A stretch of 64,000 nt of DNA from JACCZX01 sp963791315 (GCA_963791315.1 CAWBRQ010000003.1:62001-126000); one strand, 5' to 3'. Shown: positions 47,877-57,360, numbered from the stretch's first letter. Made by a program: numbers and translations. The notes: generated by a model from the sequence alone, not told the origin.

Positions 47877-49226
47877 ATGAGTTCCAACTTCGCAGCGCCG
47901 CTTTGGCGACGCTACGTTGCGCGCGCACTTTCGCAGCTTCGACTCGCGCCCGACGATCTTTTGCGCGACGCCACGTATCGCCGCTTGTGGACGTCGATCC
48001 TGATCAGCTCCTTCGGTGGCCAGGTGACGATGCTCGCGCTGCCGCTGACGGCGGCCGTGTTACTGCACGCGACGCCGACGCAGATGGGTTTGTTGACGGC
48101 GATGGAAGTCGTGCCGTTCGTTCTGTTTTCATTGCCTTCGGGCGTGTGGCTCGATCGCGTGCGCAAGCTGCCGGTGTATGTGATCGGCGAGTCGATATTG
48201 GCGCTGATAGTCGCAAGCGTCCCGCTCGCGTGGTGGTTGGGCTGGCTGTCGATGCTCTGGCTGTATATCGTCGGCTTTGCAATTGGCACCGTAGCGACGA
48301 TCGCTGGCAGCGCGGCGCAGATTGTGCTGACGCAAGTTGTCGCGCGCGAGCGGTTGGTCGAAGCGCACGCGAAGAACGCGCTTGCATCTTCGTCCGCCGA
48401 CGTCGCTGGTCCGGCTGCGGCGGGCGTGTTGATCAAGCTGGTCGGTGCACCTCTCGCGCTGCTTGCCGATGCGGTGCTGCTTGCCATTTCCGCTGCCATC
48501 TTGCGCGGCATCCAGGTGCAGGAGGGCGCGCAATTCGCGGCGGCGCGGTTCTGGCCGGCGATGCGTGCCGGCCTTGTATTCGTCGCACGGCACCGTTTGC
48601 TGCTGACGATGGCATGCATCGTCGGCGGATGGCAGATGTGCCATCACGCTGCGCTGGTGGTTCAAATCCTGTTTGCCACACGCACGCTCGGATTGTCGGA
48701 GGGTGCTGTTGGATTGTGTTTCGTCGGGCTCGGCGTCGGCACGATTGCGGCCAGCACGGTAGGCAATCGCATCGCGCGCCGTCTGGGCCCGGGCCCGACG
48801 TTGGTGCTTGGCGTCGCAACATGCGGCGTTGGCTGGCTGCTCGGATCAATCGCACCGGCGTCGGCGGTCGGCGTGGCGATGTTCGCGGCCATGTTGATGA
48901 TGTTCGGCGTCGGCGCGGTGCTGATCTTCATCACGTTCCTTGCGATGCGGCAAGCCGTTACGCCTGCGCCGCTGCTGGGCCGCATGACCAGCACGATGCG
49001 CTGGCTGATTCTGCTACCCGCAGGGCCTGGCGCGCTGCTTGGCGGCTGGCTCGGTGAGCACTACGGATTGCGCTCGGCACTGGTTTTTGCGGGAAGCGCG
49101 GCATTGGCGCTCGCAGCGCTGGCATGGCGCCAGCCGGTGATCCGAAAAACGCGCGCACTACCGCGCATCGACGATGACTCGCTGTCGGAAAACTCCGATC
49201 AAGCGTCTGCCGCCAGCAGTGTCTAG
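47877..49226 (+). CDS. MFS transporter (enterobactin-exporter/MefA-like group)
   Basis: A 449-residue major facilitator with 12 membrane segments, intact. LWTSILISSFGGQVTMLALP opens the first segment and LPSGVWLDRVRKLPVYVIGE is the loop 2-3 motif; the 6-7 loop is short (FAAARFWPAMRAGLVFVARH). The pattern resembles MFS_3 exporters for siderophores or macrolides. The last base touches the first base of the convergent 2H-like gene with no gap. Confidence 0.9.
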   Translation: MSSNFAAPLWRRYVARALSQLRLAPDDLLRDATYRRLWTSILISSFGGQVTMLALPLTAAVLLHATPTQMGLLTAMEVVPFVLFSLPSGVWLDRVRKLPVYVIGESILALIVASVPLAWWLGWLSMLWLYIVGFAIGTVATIAGSAAQIVLTQVVARERLVEAHAKNALASSSADVAGPAAAGVLIKLVGAPLALLADAVLLAISAAILRGIQVQEGAQFAAARFWPAMRAGLVFVARHRLLLTMACIVGGWQMCHHAALVVQILFATRTLGLSEGAVGLCFVGLGVGTIAASTVGNRIARRLGPGPTLVLGVATCGVGWLLGSIAPASAVGVAMFAAMLMMFGVGAVLIFITFLAMRQAVTPAPLLGRMTSTMRWLILLPAGPGALLGGWLGEHYGLRSALVFAGSAALALAALAWRQPVIRKTRALPRIDDDSLSENSDQASAASSV

Positions 49227-50099
49227 CTACCTAGATCCGACAGACACCGACTTGCCGGTTGCTACGTCGAACGCGGTGCCGTTTTCGAGGTTGATGCGAT
49301 AGAACTCGCGCAGCACATTGCCCGAGAAGCCGATCTCGACGATCGAAACGTCTTTGAAGGAGGTGTTGATCCCGTCCGGTAGCACCTTGTTCAGATCATC
49401 GGCGACCTGTTTCATCGCCGCCTGCACATTCGGGTCGAACTTCGTCATGCTGTAGACAAGCGTGTTGTGCGGATTATGCGAGCGCACTTCCTTGCCGTCC
49501 TTGATCACATTCACACCGCTCACCCCCATCGTTCGCGTCAATTCCTTCGCGCCATCGCTCATGTTGGCGTAAACGGGGCCGGTGCATCGCGGCAGCGGAC
49601 CGTCTCGCAGCGGTGCAAGCGCCGCTGTCGCCACCGTATTGAACGCCATCATGTCCTCGAAACCCTTGCCGCTCTTCACAATGCCTAGATCGAGCCACCA
49701 GGGCTGACCCGCGCCCTTCGACGCTTCGGTCGTGTAAAAATCCTTCAGCGTGATGTTAAGAACCGGCGGCACCTTGGGCAGTGCGCTGAGCATCTTCTGT
49801 GGCGTCGAGGGATCTGCGCTGTGGATGTGAACCACCGTTACGTGCGGCAGGTTGAAGGTTCTCGCTTCGGCCTCGAGTCCGTTCTTGACCAGGCGTTCTT
49901 TCAATGGCCCGCTGACCCGGGCATCCAGCACGTCGGTGACGTCTTTCGGCAGGCGATACACCACGCCATAGGTGGCCTTGTGCTCGCGAAATTCGGGCTG
50001 ACCGATTGAACTGTTATCGATAGCATTCGCAGCGGTGGCGATCATTGTGCCGGCGATTCCTGCTGCAACTCCGAACATCGCGTCACGGAATGCGTTCAT
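49227..50099 (-). CDS. Exported 2H phosphoesterase-like protein
   Basis: A 290-residue protein with a signal peptide (FGVAAGIAGTMIATAANA). Two H-x-T motifs occur at the spacing of the 2H phosphoesterase superfamily: LPHVTVVHIH (His86, Thr88) and PHNTLVYSM (His211, Thr213), each within a predicted beta strand. This superfamily includes LigT and cyclic phosphodiesterases, which are normally cytoplasmic; a periplasmic member is unusual. I recognise no closer family. Its start region overlaps the end of the PepSY gene by 17 bases, suggesting co-expression. Confidence 0.72.
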   Translation of the reverse strand: MNAFRDAMFGVAAGIAGTMIATAANAIDNSSIGQPEFREHKATYGVVYRLPKDVTDVLDARVSGPLKERLVKNGLEAEARTFNLPHVTVVHIHSADPSTPQKMLSALPKVPPVLNITLKDFYTTEASKGAGQPWWLDLGIVKSGKGFEDMMAFNTVATAALAPLRDGPLPRCTGPVYANMSDGAKELTRTMGVSGVNVIKDGKEVRSHNPHNTLVYSMTKFDPNVQAAMKQVADDLNKVLPDGINTSFKDVSIVEIGFSGNVLREFYRINLENGTAFDVATGKSVSVGSR

Positions 50100-51300
50100 C
50101 GGTCCTCCCCATCGAATAATTAAACGAGATGCGGTTCAGTTTACTGTGCGACAACCGCGTGCGCGCTTTCTCCCGCTCGCGCGCAATGCGCTCACCGCGC
50201 CGTTTGCGCAGCCACACCCAAAGGCCGGTAAACACCAGCAGCATCGGCACCAGCCCGGTGGTGCACATGGCGATCTGCCCCGCGGTCCCGAACGCGGTTC
50301 CGCTATGCAGGGGAAATAACCAATGCATGAAGCCTTCGCCCGCGGTGCGGGTGCGCGGGCTGCGCTCGATCATCATCTCGCCGCTGAGCGGATTGATCCA
50401 CGCGATCGTATCGCCGAGGCGGTGCACGTCGCCGGGTCTCTTCAGATAGTAAAGATGCCCGGCCATCTGCCGCGGTGAGCCGTGCACTTCGAGCAGCGTG
50501 TGTTCAGGGAAACGCTGCCTGACGTCGGCGATCACGCGGTCGAGCTGCAACGGTTCTTGGCCGTTTTGCGTCGCCCACGGCACCGTTGGAAAGGGCGCGA
50601 CTTTCGAAAACACGCTGACCAGGTCGCGCACATAGTTCACATAGACAAGCGTGGCGCCAGTCAGCGTCGCCAGCAGCAGTGTTATTGCGAAGAGGATTCC
50701 GGTCGAACGATGAAAGTCGTACGCGATCCGCGTCGCCGACGTGCGCGGGTTGAGCCACACGAGACGTCGCAGCGCGGCACGAGTACGGGGCGCGGCTAGA
50801 ACGAAACCGGTGATCGCTGACGTCAGCAGCAAGAGGCCGGCGATACCGACGATGTTCGATCCAACGTTGCCAAGCAACACGTTGCGATGAAACTCGTACA
50901 GCGTGCGCAGAAAATCAGGCTCCGAGACGCCGAGCGATTCAAGCGAGCGTGCGCCGAGAAACGCTCCGTCGACCGGATCGAACATCGCCTCGATTCGCTC
51001 GGCGCCTACGCGTCGCGGCCTGACACGCATCGTCAGCCGGTAAACCTGGCCGTCGGCAACAGGAAACCGGATTTTTTCGACGAGTCCGAGCGGATATGCA
51101 GAGTCGGCGCGCTCGACGATTGCCTGCGCACTCAACTGCGTGCCGTGCGAAGCGGTAGTCAGCAGACGTGGGTTAAGCCACGCGTCGATTGGGTCTTCGA
51201 ATACGAGGATGGCGCCACTGAGTCCAACCAGAGCGAACCAGACACCGAGACCGATGCCAAGCCAACGGTGGACAGTGAACCACTTCGAGCGCGCCCGCAC
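50083..51300 (-). CDS. PepSY-associated membrane protein
   Basis: A 405-residue inner-membrane protein with the PepSY_TM layout: KWFTVHRWLGIGLGVWFALV (first segment), a long periplasmic loop with PepSY-like sequence, RIAYDFHRSTGILFAITLLL, and a final segment before a basic tail. HRWLG and YDFHRSTG carry His residues typical of the iron-related PepSY/YcnI group. These proteins are linked to iron-siderophore reduction or haem handling, but there is no receptor gene here. The stop lies inside the downstream gene. Confidence 0.88.
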   Translation of the reverse strand: MRARSKWFTVHRWLGIGLGVWFALVGLSGAILVFEDPIDAWLNPRLLTTASHGTQLSAQAIVERADSAYPLGLVEKIRFPVADGQVYRLTMRVRPRRVGAERIEAMFDPVDGAFLGARSLESLGVSEPDFLRTLYEFHRNVLLGNVGSNIVGIAGLLLLTSAITGFVLAAPRTRAALRRLVWLNPRTSATRIAYDFHRSTGILFAITLLLATLTGATLVYVNYVRDLVSVFSKVAPFPTVPWATQNGQEPLQLDRVIADVRQRFPEHTLLEVHGSPRQMAGHLYYLKRPGDVHRLGDTIAWINPLSGEMMIERSPRTRTAGEGFMHWLFPLHSGTAFGTAGQIAMCTTGLVPMLLVFTGLWVWLRKRRGERIAREREKARTRLSHSKLNRISFNYSMGRTDERIP

Positions 51301-51369
51301 GCGTCACCTCCATCCATCGCGGAGCTTGCGGAAACGCGAATACTCTAGCGCAGGACGCTACCTACGAGC

Positions 51370-53040
51370 CTATTCGTCGATAACGCGCTTTTTGCGCCAG
51401 ACCTCGAGCAGCGCCTTGAACTTGTCACGCGTCGATACTTCTTCATCCGACAGTACATCCAGGAAATCCGACAGGCGCCGCGATTTGACGATCGTATAGA
51501 AGGTCAGGAACGCCGTCGGCACAAAGACCACCACAAAAAAGATGACTTTCTCCGCCAGCGAAACCTCGGTTAGGCCAATCAGGTTCATGCCGATGAAACC
51601 GGTTGTTATCGTGCCTATCAGCCCGAAGGTCGTCACCACTGTCAGTCGCAGCACCGTGTTTGTGTGACGACGTATGGTGTCCGTTTCCAGGTATTGGTTC
51701 ATGCTGTAGATGCGCTCTCTAACGTCGTCATACAACGCATCGAGTTTCAGGTGGCCAGCGGTCAGTTCGAATAGCGACCGCGACTGTGATTGCTCCGACA
51801 CCTCGTGGAACCAGTAGCGGTGGGTGAAGCGCAGGAAGATCTCGAAGTTCTGTCGCACGCTGCGCTTGAAGCGCCGCACCGAATCGGCGCTTCCAATATC
51901 AAGGCGTTTTAGCGCCTCTGCCAGGCGATCGGCGAACATCAACAACGCGGCGCGCTGAAAATGCGCAATCAGGAACAGTAAGAACTGCTGATGCCTGAAT
52001 TGCCCGAGCACGCCGCGTTCGTTGTCCAGAAAATATTTGGATTGCGCGTCGCCGATGACGATCAGGCTGCGTCCGCTCGCCAAATAGCGCGTATTCGGTG
52101 ACGGCCCGACGTCGCACCAGAAGCGGTCGTCGCAATATCGCTGTTCAAAATCTGCAACGTGACTCTCCGAATACGGCATTCCGCTTTCGGCGCTTGCACC
52201 GGTGCCGAGCCCGAGTCGGATAAAGTCGTTACGCGCCAGCTTGCGCGGTTCATCGACCGCGATCAACGCCATCACCGGCATCCGGTAATACTCGATCTGC
52301 CGATAGCGGATCACGCCAGGCTCCTCGACGTGATCGAGCACCAGCGGCCGCATCAGAAACGCCCAGTGTGAGCTGATGCGCGGTGCCCGATGCTTCGACA
52401 CAAACGACAGGAATTTGTCGCGATCACCCGAATCCGACTGCGCCAGGACCGTGCCGTCCGTGGCGAGCCACTGCAAGGTGTGCAGGCAGTGCAATCCGTC
52501 GCCGTTGGCTTCCCAACCGGCGGGGTATGCGCGGCCGAAGCGATACAGCAACTCCTGCGTTTGCTGCAATGTCAAATGATCGCCGTGCACTTCAACGTTC
52601 AGTAACACGACGTCGATGTCGTAGAAGAAGTACAGGTCCACGTGCGCGATCGACAGCACGATCGGCTCCGCACCGGCACGTGGAACCATGCGCACCGACG
52701 CGATGTCATGCCGCCGATAGACGCGCATCGGTGAGCTGCCGGGTTCTTCGTCCTTGTTGCCGCTCTCCTTTTTCAGGCGGCTCTCGCCGTAAATGAATCG
52801 CTGCACGTAAGGCAGGAACGTGACGAACTCGCTGTAATGACGGAGTTGAAACTCTTTGCCGTCGGGTGTGAACTCATCGAGCAACTCACGCCACGGGTTC
52901 TCGGCGATTTCCTGATCGAGCAGCTCCCAGTGTTCCTGAATCTGCGTCCCGTGCCGAATCGGCATCAGCTGCAGCGGCCACAGCAGGATCTGCCTGAAGT
53001 GGCGTACCACCGTCGTCGAATTCGTTGATTGCTCGGTCAC
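51370..53040 (-). CDS. CorA-like protein with large N-terminal domain
   Basis: A 556-residue protein whose C-terminus resembles CorA metal channels: a long helix (LDALYDDVRERIYSMNQYLE), a first membrane segment ending in the GMN motif (TTGFIGMNLIG, near residue 485), a second segment (KVIFFVVVFVPTAFLTFYTI) and a basic tail. CorA proteins are about 320 residues; here an additional N-terminal region of about 200 residues (HGTQIQEHWELLDQEIAENP onward) is not recognised. It may be a ZntB/CorA-related transporter with a sensor domain. The frame is intact. Confidence 0.75.
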   Translation of the reverse strand: MTEQSTNSTTVVRHFRQILLWPLQLMPIRHGTQIQEHWELLDQEIAENPWRELLDEFTPDGKEFQLRHYSEFVTFLPYVQRFIYGESRLKKESGNKDEEPGSSPMRVYRRHDIASVRMVPRAGAEPIVLSIAHVDLYFFYDIDVVLLNVEVHGDHLTLQQTQELLYRFGRAYPAGWEANGDGLHCLHTLQWLATDGTVLAQSDSGDRDKFLSFVSKHRAPRISSHWAFLMRPLVLDHVEEPGVIRYRQIEYYRMPVMALIAVDEPRKLARNDFIRLGLGTGASAESGMPYSESHVADFEQRYCDDRFWCDVGPSPNTRYLASGRSLIVIGDAQSKYFLDNERGVLGQFRHQQFLLFLIAHFQRAALLMFADRLAEALKRLDIGSADSVRRFKRSVRQNFEIFLRFTHRYWFHEVSEQSQSRSLFELTAGHLKLDALYDDVRERIYSMNQYLETDTIRRHTNTVLRLTVVTTFGLIGTITTGFIGMNLIGLTEVSLAEKVIFFVVVFVPTAFLTFYTIVKSRRLSDFLDVLSDEEVSTRDKFKALLEVWRKKRVIDE

Positions 53041-53119
53041 GATTGCCTCCCCGCAGCCGGACCGAGTGTAGTTCGCGGCAGTGAAGCGCGCATGTTTACC
53101 CCTACACTTTGGGCGATCG

Positions 53120-53686
53120 ATGACCGATTCCGCGCAGCTGCAAAACGACCTTGCCCGCGTCGCCCTAGGCGATCGCGCCGCATTTGCGCGCGTTTATCAA
53201 GCCACCAGTGCGCATCTGTTTGGCGTCGCGCTTCGTATATTGAATCGGCGCGACGTGGCCGAGGACGTTTTGCAGGAGGCATTCGTGAGTGTCTGGCATC
53301 ACGCGGGCAGTTATCAGGTCGCCAGCGGCCAGCCGATGACATGGTTGATTTCGATTGTTCGCAACAAGGCGCTCGATGTCGTGCGCAGCGCGGCTGTGCG
53401 GCATGAGACCGAGATGCCGTTGACCGCTGAAGGCGAAGCAATCGATGTTCAGGACGATCGGCCCAGTCCTCTGCAGCTGTTGACGCAGGCCACCGATGCG
53501 CTGGCGATTCGTGGCTGCATGGAGGCGCTCGATGCTTCGCATCGGCAGTGCCTGGCGCTCGCTTACTACCAGGGCATGTCGCACTCCGAAGTGGCAACGC
53601 ATATGCGCGCTCCATTGGGCAGCGTGAAGGCGTGGGTGCGGCGCGGCCTTGAACGATTGAAGAAGTGCCTGGAGAGCGGCCAGTGA
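53120..53686 (+). CDS. ECF-type RNA polymerase sigma factor
   Basis: A 188-residue sigma-70 family factor with region 2 (VYQATSAHLFGVALRILNRR, DVAEDVLQEAFVSVWHHAGS) and region 4 (LALAYYQGMSHSEVATHMRA, LGSVKAWVRRGLERLKKCLE). Start chosen at ATG 53120; the frame extends to 53081. Its stop overlaps the GTG start of the anti-sigma gene (GTGA), the usual coupling for sigma/anti-sigma pairs of the RpoE/SigK type. Confidence 0.93.
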   Translation: MTDSAQLQNDLARVALGDRAAFARVYQATSAHLFGVALRILNRRDVAEDVLQEAFVSVWHHAGSYQVASGQPMTWLISIVRNKALDVVRSAAVRHETEMPLTAEGEAIDVQDDRPSPLQLLTQATDALAIRGCMEALDASHRQCLALAYYQGMSHSEVATHMRAPLGSVKAWVRRGLERLKKCLESGQ

Positions 53687-54420
53687 ATTACAACCGCGCC
53701 GATCTACTCGATCGCCTGGCGTCTGAGTACGTGCTGGGCACGCTGCACGGTGCTGCGCGGCGACGCTTTGACAAGCTGCTGACCGAGTCTCCGGCCGCGC
53801 GCACCGCGGTGCAGGCCTGGGAGATACGGTTGGCCGCGCTGGCCTCGTCGGTACCGTCCGTTGCGCCATCATCGCGTGTGTGGACGGCGACCGAAGCGCG
53901 GATTGCCTCGACCGCTTTGCGCCGCGGGTCGCGACCTTCCTGGTGGTCGAGCCTATGGAAGCCGGCGCTCGGCTTTGCATTGGGTGCAGCGTTGACGGTT
54001 GCACTCGTGCAGATGATGCCGGGTGCTTTTGTTTCGCTCGACGAGCTCGCGCAGCGCGAGCAGGCATTGCCGCAAAGCTACGTCGGCCTGTTGCTCGACC
54101 GCGAAAATCTGCCCACGTTGTTGATCAGCTCGACCCGGCATGGCACGCGCGTCACCGTCAAGTCGCTGCGTCCGGTCGCGGTACCAGCCGGCAAGGTCGC
54201 GCAGGTGTGGGCGCTGCCGAAAGAGGGTGCTGCATTCCCAATCGGTGTTGCCGTTCCAACCAAGCCGCCGGGCAGCACGTCATTTGAAATGAGTGCCACG
54301 TCGGAGAAGTTGCTCACCAATGTGACGCGGCTCGCGGTCTCGTTCGAAGATGCGCCGGCGCGTGCGGGTGCCACGCCCGCCGAATTCGTTCTTCTTGGCC
54401 CCTGCGTCAAGCTTTGGTAG
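53683..54420 (+). CDS. Anti-sigma factor, RskA-like
   Basis: A 245-residue membrane protein. The N-terminal cytoplasmic part (LASEYVLGTLHGAARRRFDK) matches zinc-less anti-sigma domains, one membrane segment lies near 100-120 (ALGFALGAALTVALVQMM), and the periplasmic RskA domain has GKVAQVWALPKEGAAFPIGV. It should bind and hold the ECF factor encoded just upstream. GTG 53683 overlaps the sigma stop. Confidence 0.9.
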   Translation: MNYNRADLLDRLASEYVLGTLHGAARRRFDKLLTESPAARTAVQAWEIRLAALASSVPSVAPSSRVWTATEARIASTALRRGSRPSWWSSLWKPALGFALGAALTVALVQMMPGAFVSLDELAQREQALPQSYVGLLLDRENLPTLLISSTRHGTRVTVKSLRPVAVPAGKVAQVWALPKEGAAFPIGVAVPTKPPGSTSFEMSATSEKLLTNVTRLAVSFEDAPARAGATPAEFVLLGPCVKLW

Positions 54421-54512
54421 AAAAACTCGGCGCGCGCTGCATCCGCTTCGCAATCCGCTGCGTATGTCTGCCAGGTGCTCGATGAGCGCCACTACTACGC
54501 AGAGGAAACCGA

Positions 54513-54926
54513 ATGAAACACAGCATGATGTTTGCCGCGATCGCGGTCGTTACCCTGGCGGTTCACGCCAACCCGACGCAAATCTCCAACGGCGTTCTGG
54601 CCAGTAAGGAAGGCAAGACGCTTTACATGTTCGACAAGGATGCGTCAGGCAAAAGCAATTGCACCGGCGGTTGTGCCGCGGCATGGCCTCCGTTCGTGGT
54701 CGCAAACGCGGCGCTGGCGGACGGCGACTTTTCGATCGTCAAGCGCGATGACGGCACATCGCAATGGGCGTTCAAGGGCATGCCGCTGTATTTCTTCGCG
54801 GGTGATGCCAAAGCGGGCGACACTAACGGCGACAACCAAGGCGGCGTGTGGCACGTGCTGCGCGGCGAGTCGAAGAAGACATCGGCCGCACCGCATACCA
54901 GCTACAGCGCGGGCTACCGCTACTAA
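54513..54926 (+). CDS. Exported Yx(F/W/Y)xxD repeat protein (COG4315)
   Basis: A 137-residue periplasmic protein with a signal peptide (MMFAAIAVVTLAVHA). Two family motifs are present: LYMFDKD and LYFFAGD, with CTGGCAAAWPPF containing a Cys pair and NGDNQGGVWHVL near the end. The PF03640 family is often encoded beside ECF sigma/anti-sigma pairs, and this gene is probably their target. AGAGGAAACCGA precedes ATG 54513. Confidence 0.9.
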   Translation: MKHSMMFAAIAVVTLAVHANPTQISNGVLASKEGKTLYMFDKDASGKSNCTGGCAAAWPPFVVANAALADGDFSIVKRDDGTSQWAFKGMPLYFFAGDAKAGDTNGDNQGGVWHVLRGESKKTSAAPHTSYSAGYRY

Positions 54927-54937
54927 CCGGTGGCAAT

Positions 54938-54966
54938 CGCGTCCGACCTGTGAGGGGTCGGACGCG
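54938..54966 (+). terminator. Strong GC stem-loop after the sigma operon
   Basis: An 11-base perfect stem, CGCGTCCGACC with GGTCGGACGCG, and a seven-base loop, 12 bases after the stop of the COG4315 gene. No T run follows, so it may be a transcript-stabilising hairpin or a weak terminator. Confidence 0.6.
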
Positions 54967-55072
54967 CGTCGCGCTCACTGCCCGCAAGCGATACCTTCAT
55001 GGAAAGGGCCGGCTAACGCTGGTGACCGAGCGGTAAGATGTTCGCGGACCTTCACGAACTGTGCGGATCATC

Positions 55073-56056
55073 ATGTCAGACACATTGCGTCGCTTGCTTG
55101 ATGCTGCAATCGCGATCGTCTTCGCGTCGGCAACCAGCTTCGCATCGGCGCAACCGTATCCGTCGAAGCCAATCAGATTGATCGTGCCACTGGCGCCCGG
55201 AAGCACCGCCGATATCGCCTCCCGCTTTACCGCAAACGAACTCGGCAAGGCACTCGGACAGAGCGTCGTAGTCGAAAATAAAACCGGTGCGGGCGGCACC
55301 ATCGCGATGGCAGAGCTCGCGCGTTCTGCTCCCGACGGCTACACCATCGGCTTCGCGTCGCAAGGCACGCTCGTATTCAATCAGGGCATCTACGCCAAGC
55401 CGGGCTACGACTCAACGAAAGACTTCGCGCCAATCGCGCTACTCGGCGGCGTGTCGAACGTGATGATCGTTCATCCGACCAACAAGGCAAGCGCGCCATC
55501 GGACGTGATTGCCATCGCCAAGGCGAAACCGGGCGAATTGACTTTCTCGTCAGGGGGCGCCGGCACCAGTCATCACTTGTCCGGCGTTTTATTCGGGCGC
55601 GTCACCGGTACCGAGCTCGTGCACGTGCCATACAAGGGCGCACCACAAGGCGTGCTGGCGGTAATGGCGAATGAAGTGACGATGGGATTTTTCAATACGC
55701 CGACGGTCATCAGCCAAATCAAGGACGGCAAGGTCAAGGCGCTGGGAGTAACCAGCCTTGCGCGCTCACCGTTGTTGCCGAATGTGCCGACGCTCGACGA
55801 GCAAGGCGTCAAGGGATACGAGGTCAACACCTGGTTTGGATTCGTCGCACCGGCCGGTACTCCACCCGAGGTCGTTAACCGCCTCAATACCGAGCTGAAC
55901 AGGATTTTCGGCAGCGCTGAAGCAAAAGAAAAGCTGGCACCGCAAGGGTTCGATCTATCGCCGCCCATTACACCAGCGGCATTCGGAAAACTCATTGCCG
56001 ACGATATGACGCGCTGGGTGCCGATCGTCAAGGCATCCGGGGCAAAGGCGGACTGA
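55073..56056 (+). CDS. Bug family (TctC-type) receptor
   Basis: A 327-residue receptor with a signal peptide (AIAIVFASATSFASAQ), KPIRLIVPLAPGSTADIASR, SVVVENKTGAGGTIAMAELA and HVPYKGAPQGVLAVMANEV, all in the positions expected for Bug proteins. Intact and monocistronic; no TctAB genes adjoin. ATG 55073 is preferred over the ATA/other codons upstream because the signal peptide then has normal length. Confidence 0.92.
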   Translation: MSDTLRRLLDAAIAIVFASATSFASAQPYPSKPIRLIVPLAPGSTADIASRFTANELGKALGQSVVVENKTGAGGTIAMAELARSAPDGYTIGFASQGTLVFNQGIYAKPGYDSTKDFAPIALLGGVSNVMIVHPTNKASAPSDVIAIAKAKPGELTFSSGGAGTSHHLSGVLFGRVTGTELVHVPYKGAPQGVLAVMANEVTMGFFNTPTVISQIKDGKVKALGVTSLARSPLLPNVPTLDEQGVKGYEVNTWFGFVAPAGTPPEVVNRLNTELNRIFGSAEAKEKLAPQGFDLSPPITPAAFGKLIADDMTRWVPIVKASGAKAD

Positions 56057-56189
56057 AGCCATAGCGCAACTTGCCGCGAGCTGATTTCTGGCAGCAAATT
56101 GGAACCGCGCGAACGCCATTGAACATAGCGAATCTACTAACTGAGTCGCGATTGACATCGTGTGTTATCCGGCGCATCGTGCCTCGGCC

Positions 56190-56690
56190 ATGGACGCACG
56201 CCCGGTCTCGATAGCCCTCGTTGCAGCGACGCTAGCCGTCGCTCCGCACGCCGCAATGTCCGAAATCTACAAGTGGACCGAGGCGGACGGCGTGGTGCAT
56301 TACAGCAACACGCCTCCACCGAAGTCGAAAAACGGGCGTCAGGTCGGAAATGAATCGGGCACCCTCAGCGTCGTACCCGGCATGTCGAAGGAGGAAAAGG
56401 ACCGGTTGCGCGAACGCGAGGATCAGCTGCGTCTGCAGCGCCTTGAACGCGAAGTCGAGGAGCTGCGTGCCCGTGAATTGGCACGCGAACACGCTCAACC
56501 GGAGGTCATTTACACCGACGTATATGTACCGGCGTACGGGTACGGGCGACCGTTGCATAGGCGCAATACTGATGATGTGAAGCCGCGCCCGGAACAGCCG
56601 ATCGCCAAACCCAGACCGCCTCAGCGAACGCCGCCTATGGAGGATCTAAGCGCCCCTCGTTCACCCACTGGAGCCCTAAGCCGGCGCTAG
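56190..56690 (+). CDS. Exported DUF4124 protein
   Basis: A 166-residue protein with a signal peptide (VSIALVAATLAVAPHAAMS) and the DUF4124 core EIYKWTEADGVVHYSNTPPP. A charged helical segment follows (KEEKDRLREREDQLRLQRLE), a probable coiled coil, then a Pro-rich tail. DUF4124 proteins are small periplasmic proteins of unknown function; the 5'-truncated gene at the window start belongs to the same broad group. Confidence 0.85.
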   Translation: MDARPVSIALVAATLAVAPHAAMSEIYKWTEADGVVHYSNTPPPKSKNGRQVGNESGTLSVVPGMSKEEKDRLREREDQLRLQRLEREVEELRARELAREHAQPEVIYTDVYVPAYGYGRPLHRRNTDDVKPRPEQPIAKPRPPQRTPPMEDLSAPRSPTGALSRR

Positions 56691-56733
56691 TTTGGATAGC
56701 GAGCGGTCGGGCCGCGCACCTCGCGAGGACACC

Positions 56734-57126
56734 GTGAACAAACTTCTCTTTGCCATTGCGCTTGCAGCTCTCGCAGTACCCGTCAGCTTTGCGGGCATGT
56801 ACGACCAGCCGTATGCCATCGTCGAATCAGGCGACGCATCGGAGGTGCGGAATGAGGCGCGCCTTGCGATCAGCAAGGTGGATGGTAAGAGCACGCGCAA
56901 CCCGCGTAAGAGCGATCCGATCGCGCCCGGCAAGCACAGCATCACGTTGCACTTCGAGAGCGCGCGGGGACTCTTCCGCCCTGCGTCTCTCGACGTCGAG
57001 ATCGACCTGCAAGCCTGCACGCGCTACCGCATCGTGGCGAACTACGAGAATAAGACGGGAGGAGATTGGAAACCGAAGGTCTATTCCGAGTCGATCGGCG
57101 AATGCGTCAGGAAATTCAAGAAGTGA
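56734..57126 (+). CDS. Exported hypothetical protein
   Basis: A 130-residue protein with a signal peptide (LFAIALAALAVPVSFAG), then mostly beta-strand sequence with SITLHFESARG and DLQACTRYRIVANYENKTGG, ending in a basic tail. Two cysteines (ACTRY and GECVRK) could pair. I do not recognise the family with confidence. GTG 56734 follows GCGAGGACACC. Confidence 0.7.
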   Translation: MNKLLFAIALAALAVPVSFAGMYDQPYAIVESGDASEVRNEARLAISKVDGKSTRNPRKSDPIAPGKHSITLHFESARGLFRPASLDVEIDLQACTRYRIVANYENKTGGDWKPKVYSESIGECVRKFKK

Positions 57127-57150
57127 GATGCAGCGCACGCCGCTCTCAAA

Positions 57151-57360
57151 CTAAATCTCCGGCTTCGCGTCCCATTTGGGCTTGGTCTCGCGGCCCCACT
57201 TTTTTGGGTCCTCGTTGTGCATCTTCTCCATGGCCTTTGCAGTATCGGGATGCCTCTCCATTACGTGCTTGGTCATGGTCTTGACCATTTCATCCCAGGT
57301 TGGCGCTGATAGCTTTTGATCGCAAGGTCCACCAAGTTCGCGGCAGCTCATAACCTTCAT
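57151..57360 (-). CDS. DUF1059-like small protein
   Basis: A 69-residue protein: KVMSCRELGGPCDQKLSA with two cysteines, then WDEMVKTMTKHVMERHPD, which matches the DUF1059 pattern (Cys near start, GC/CD, helix ending in H-x-x-x-x-H). Function unknown. GGAG precedes ATG 57360. It is transcribed toward the left, away from the integron array, and its promoter region may contain the LexA box at 57514. Confidence 0.75.
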   Translation of the reverse strand: MKVMSCRELGGPCDQKLSAPTWDEMVKTMTKHVMERHPDTAKAMEKMHNEDPKKWGRETKPKWDAKPEI

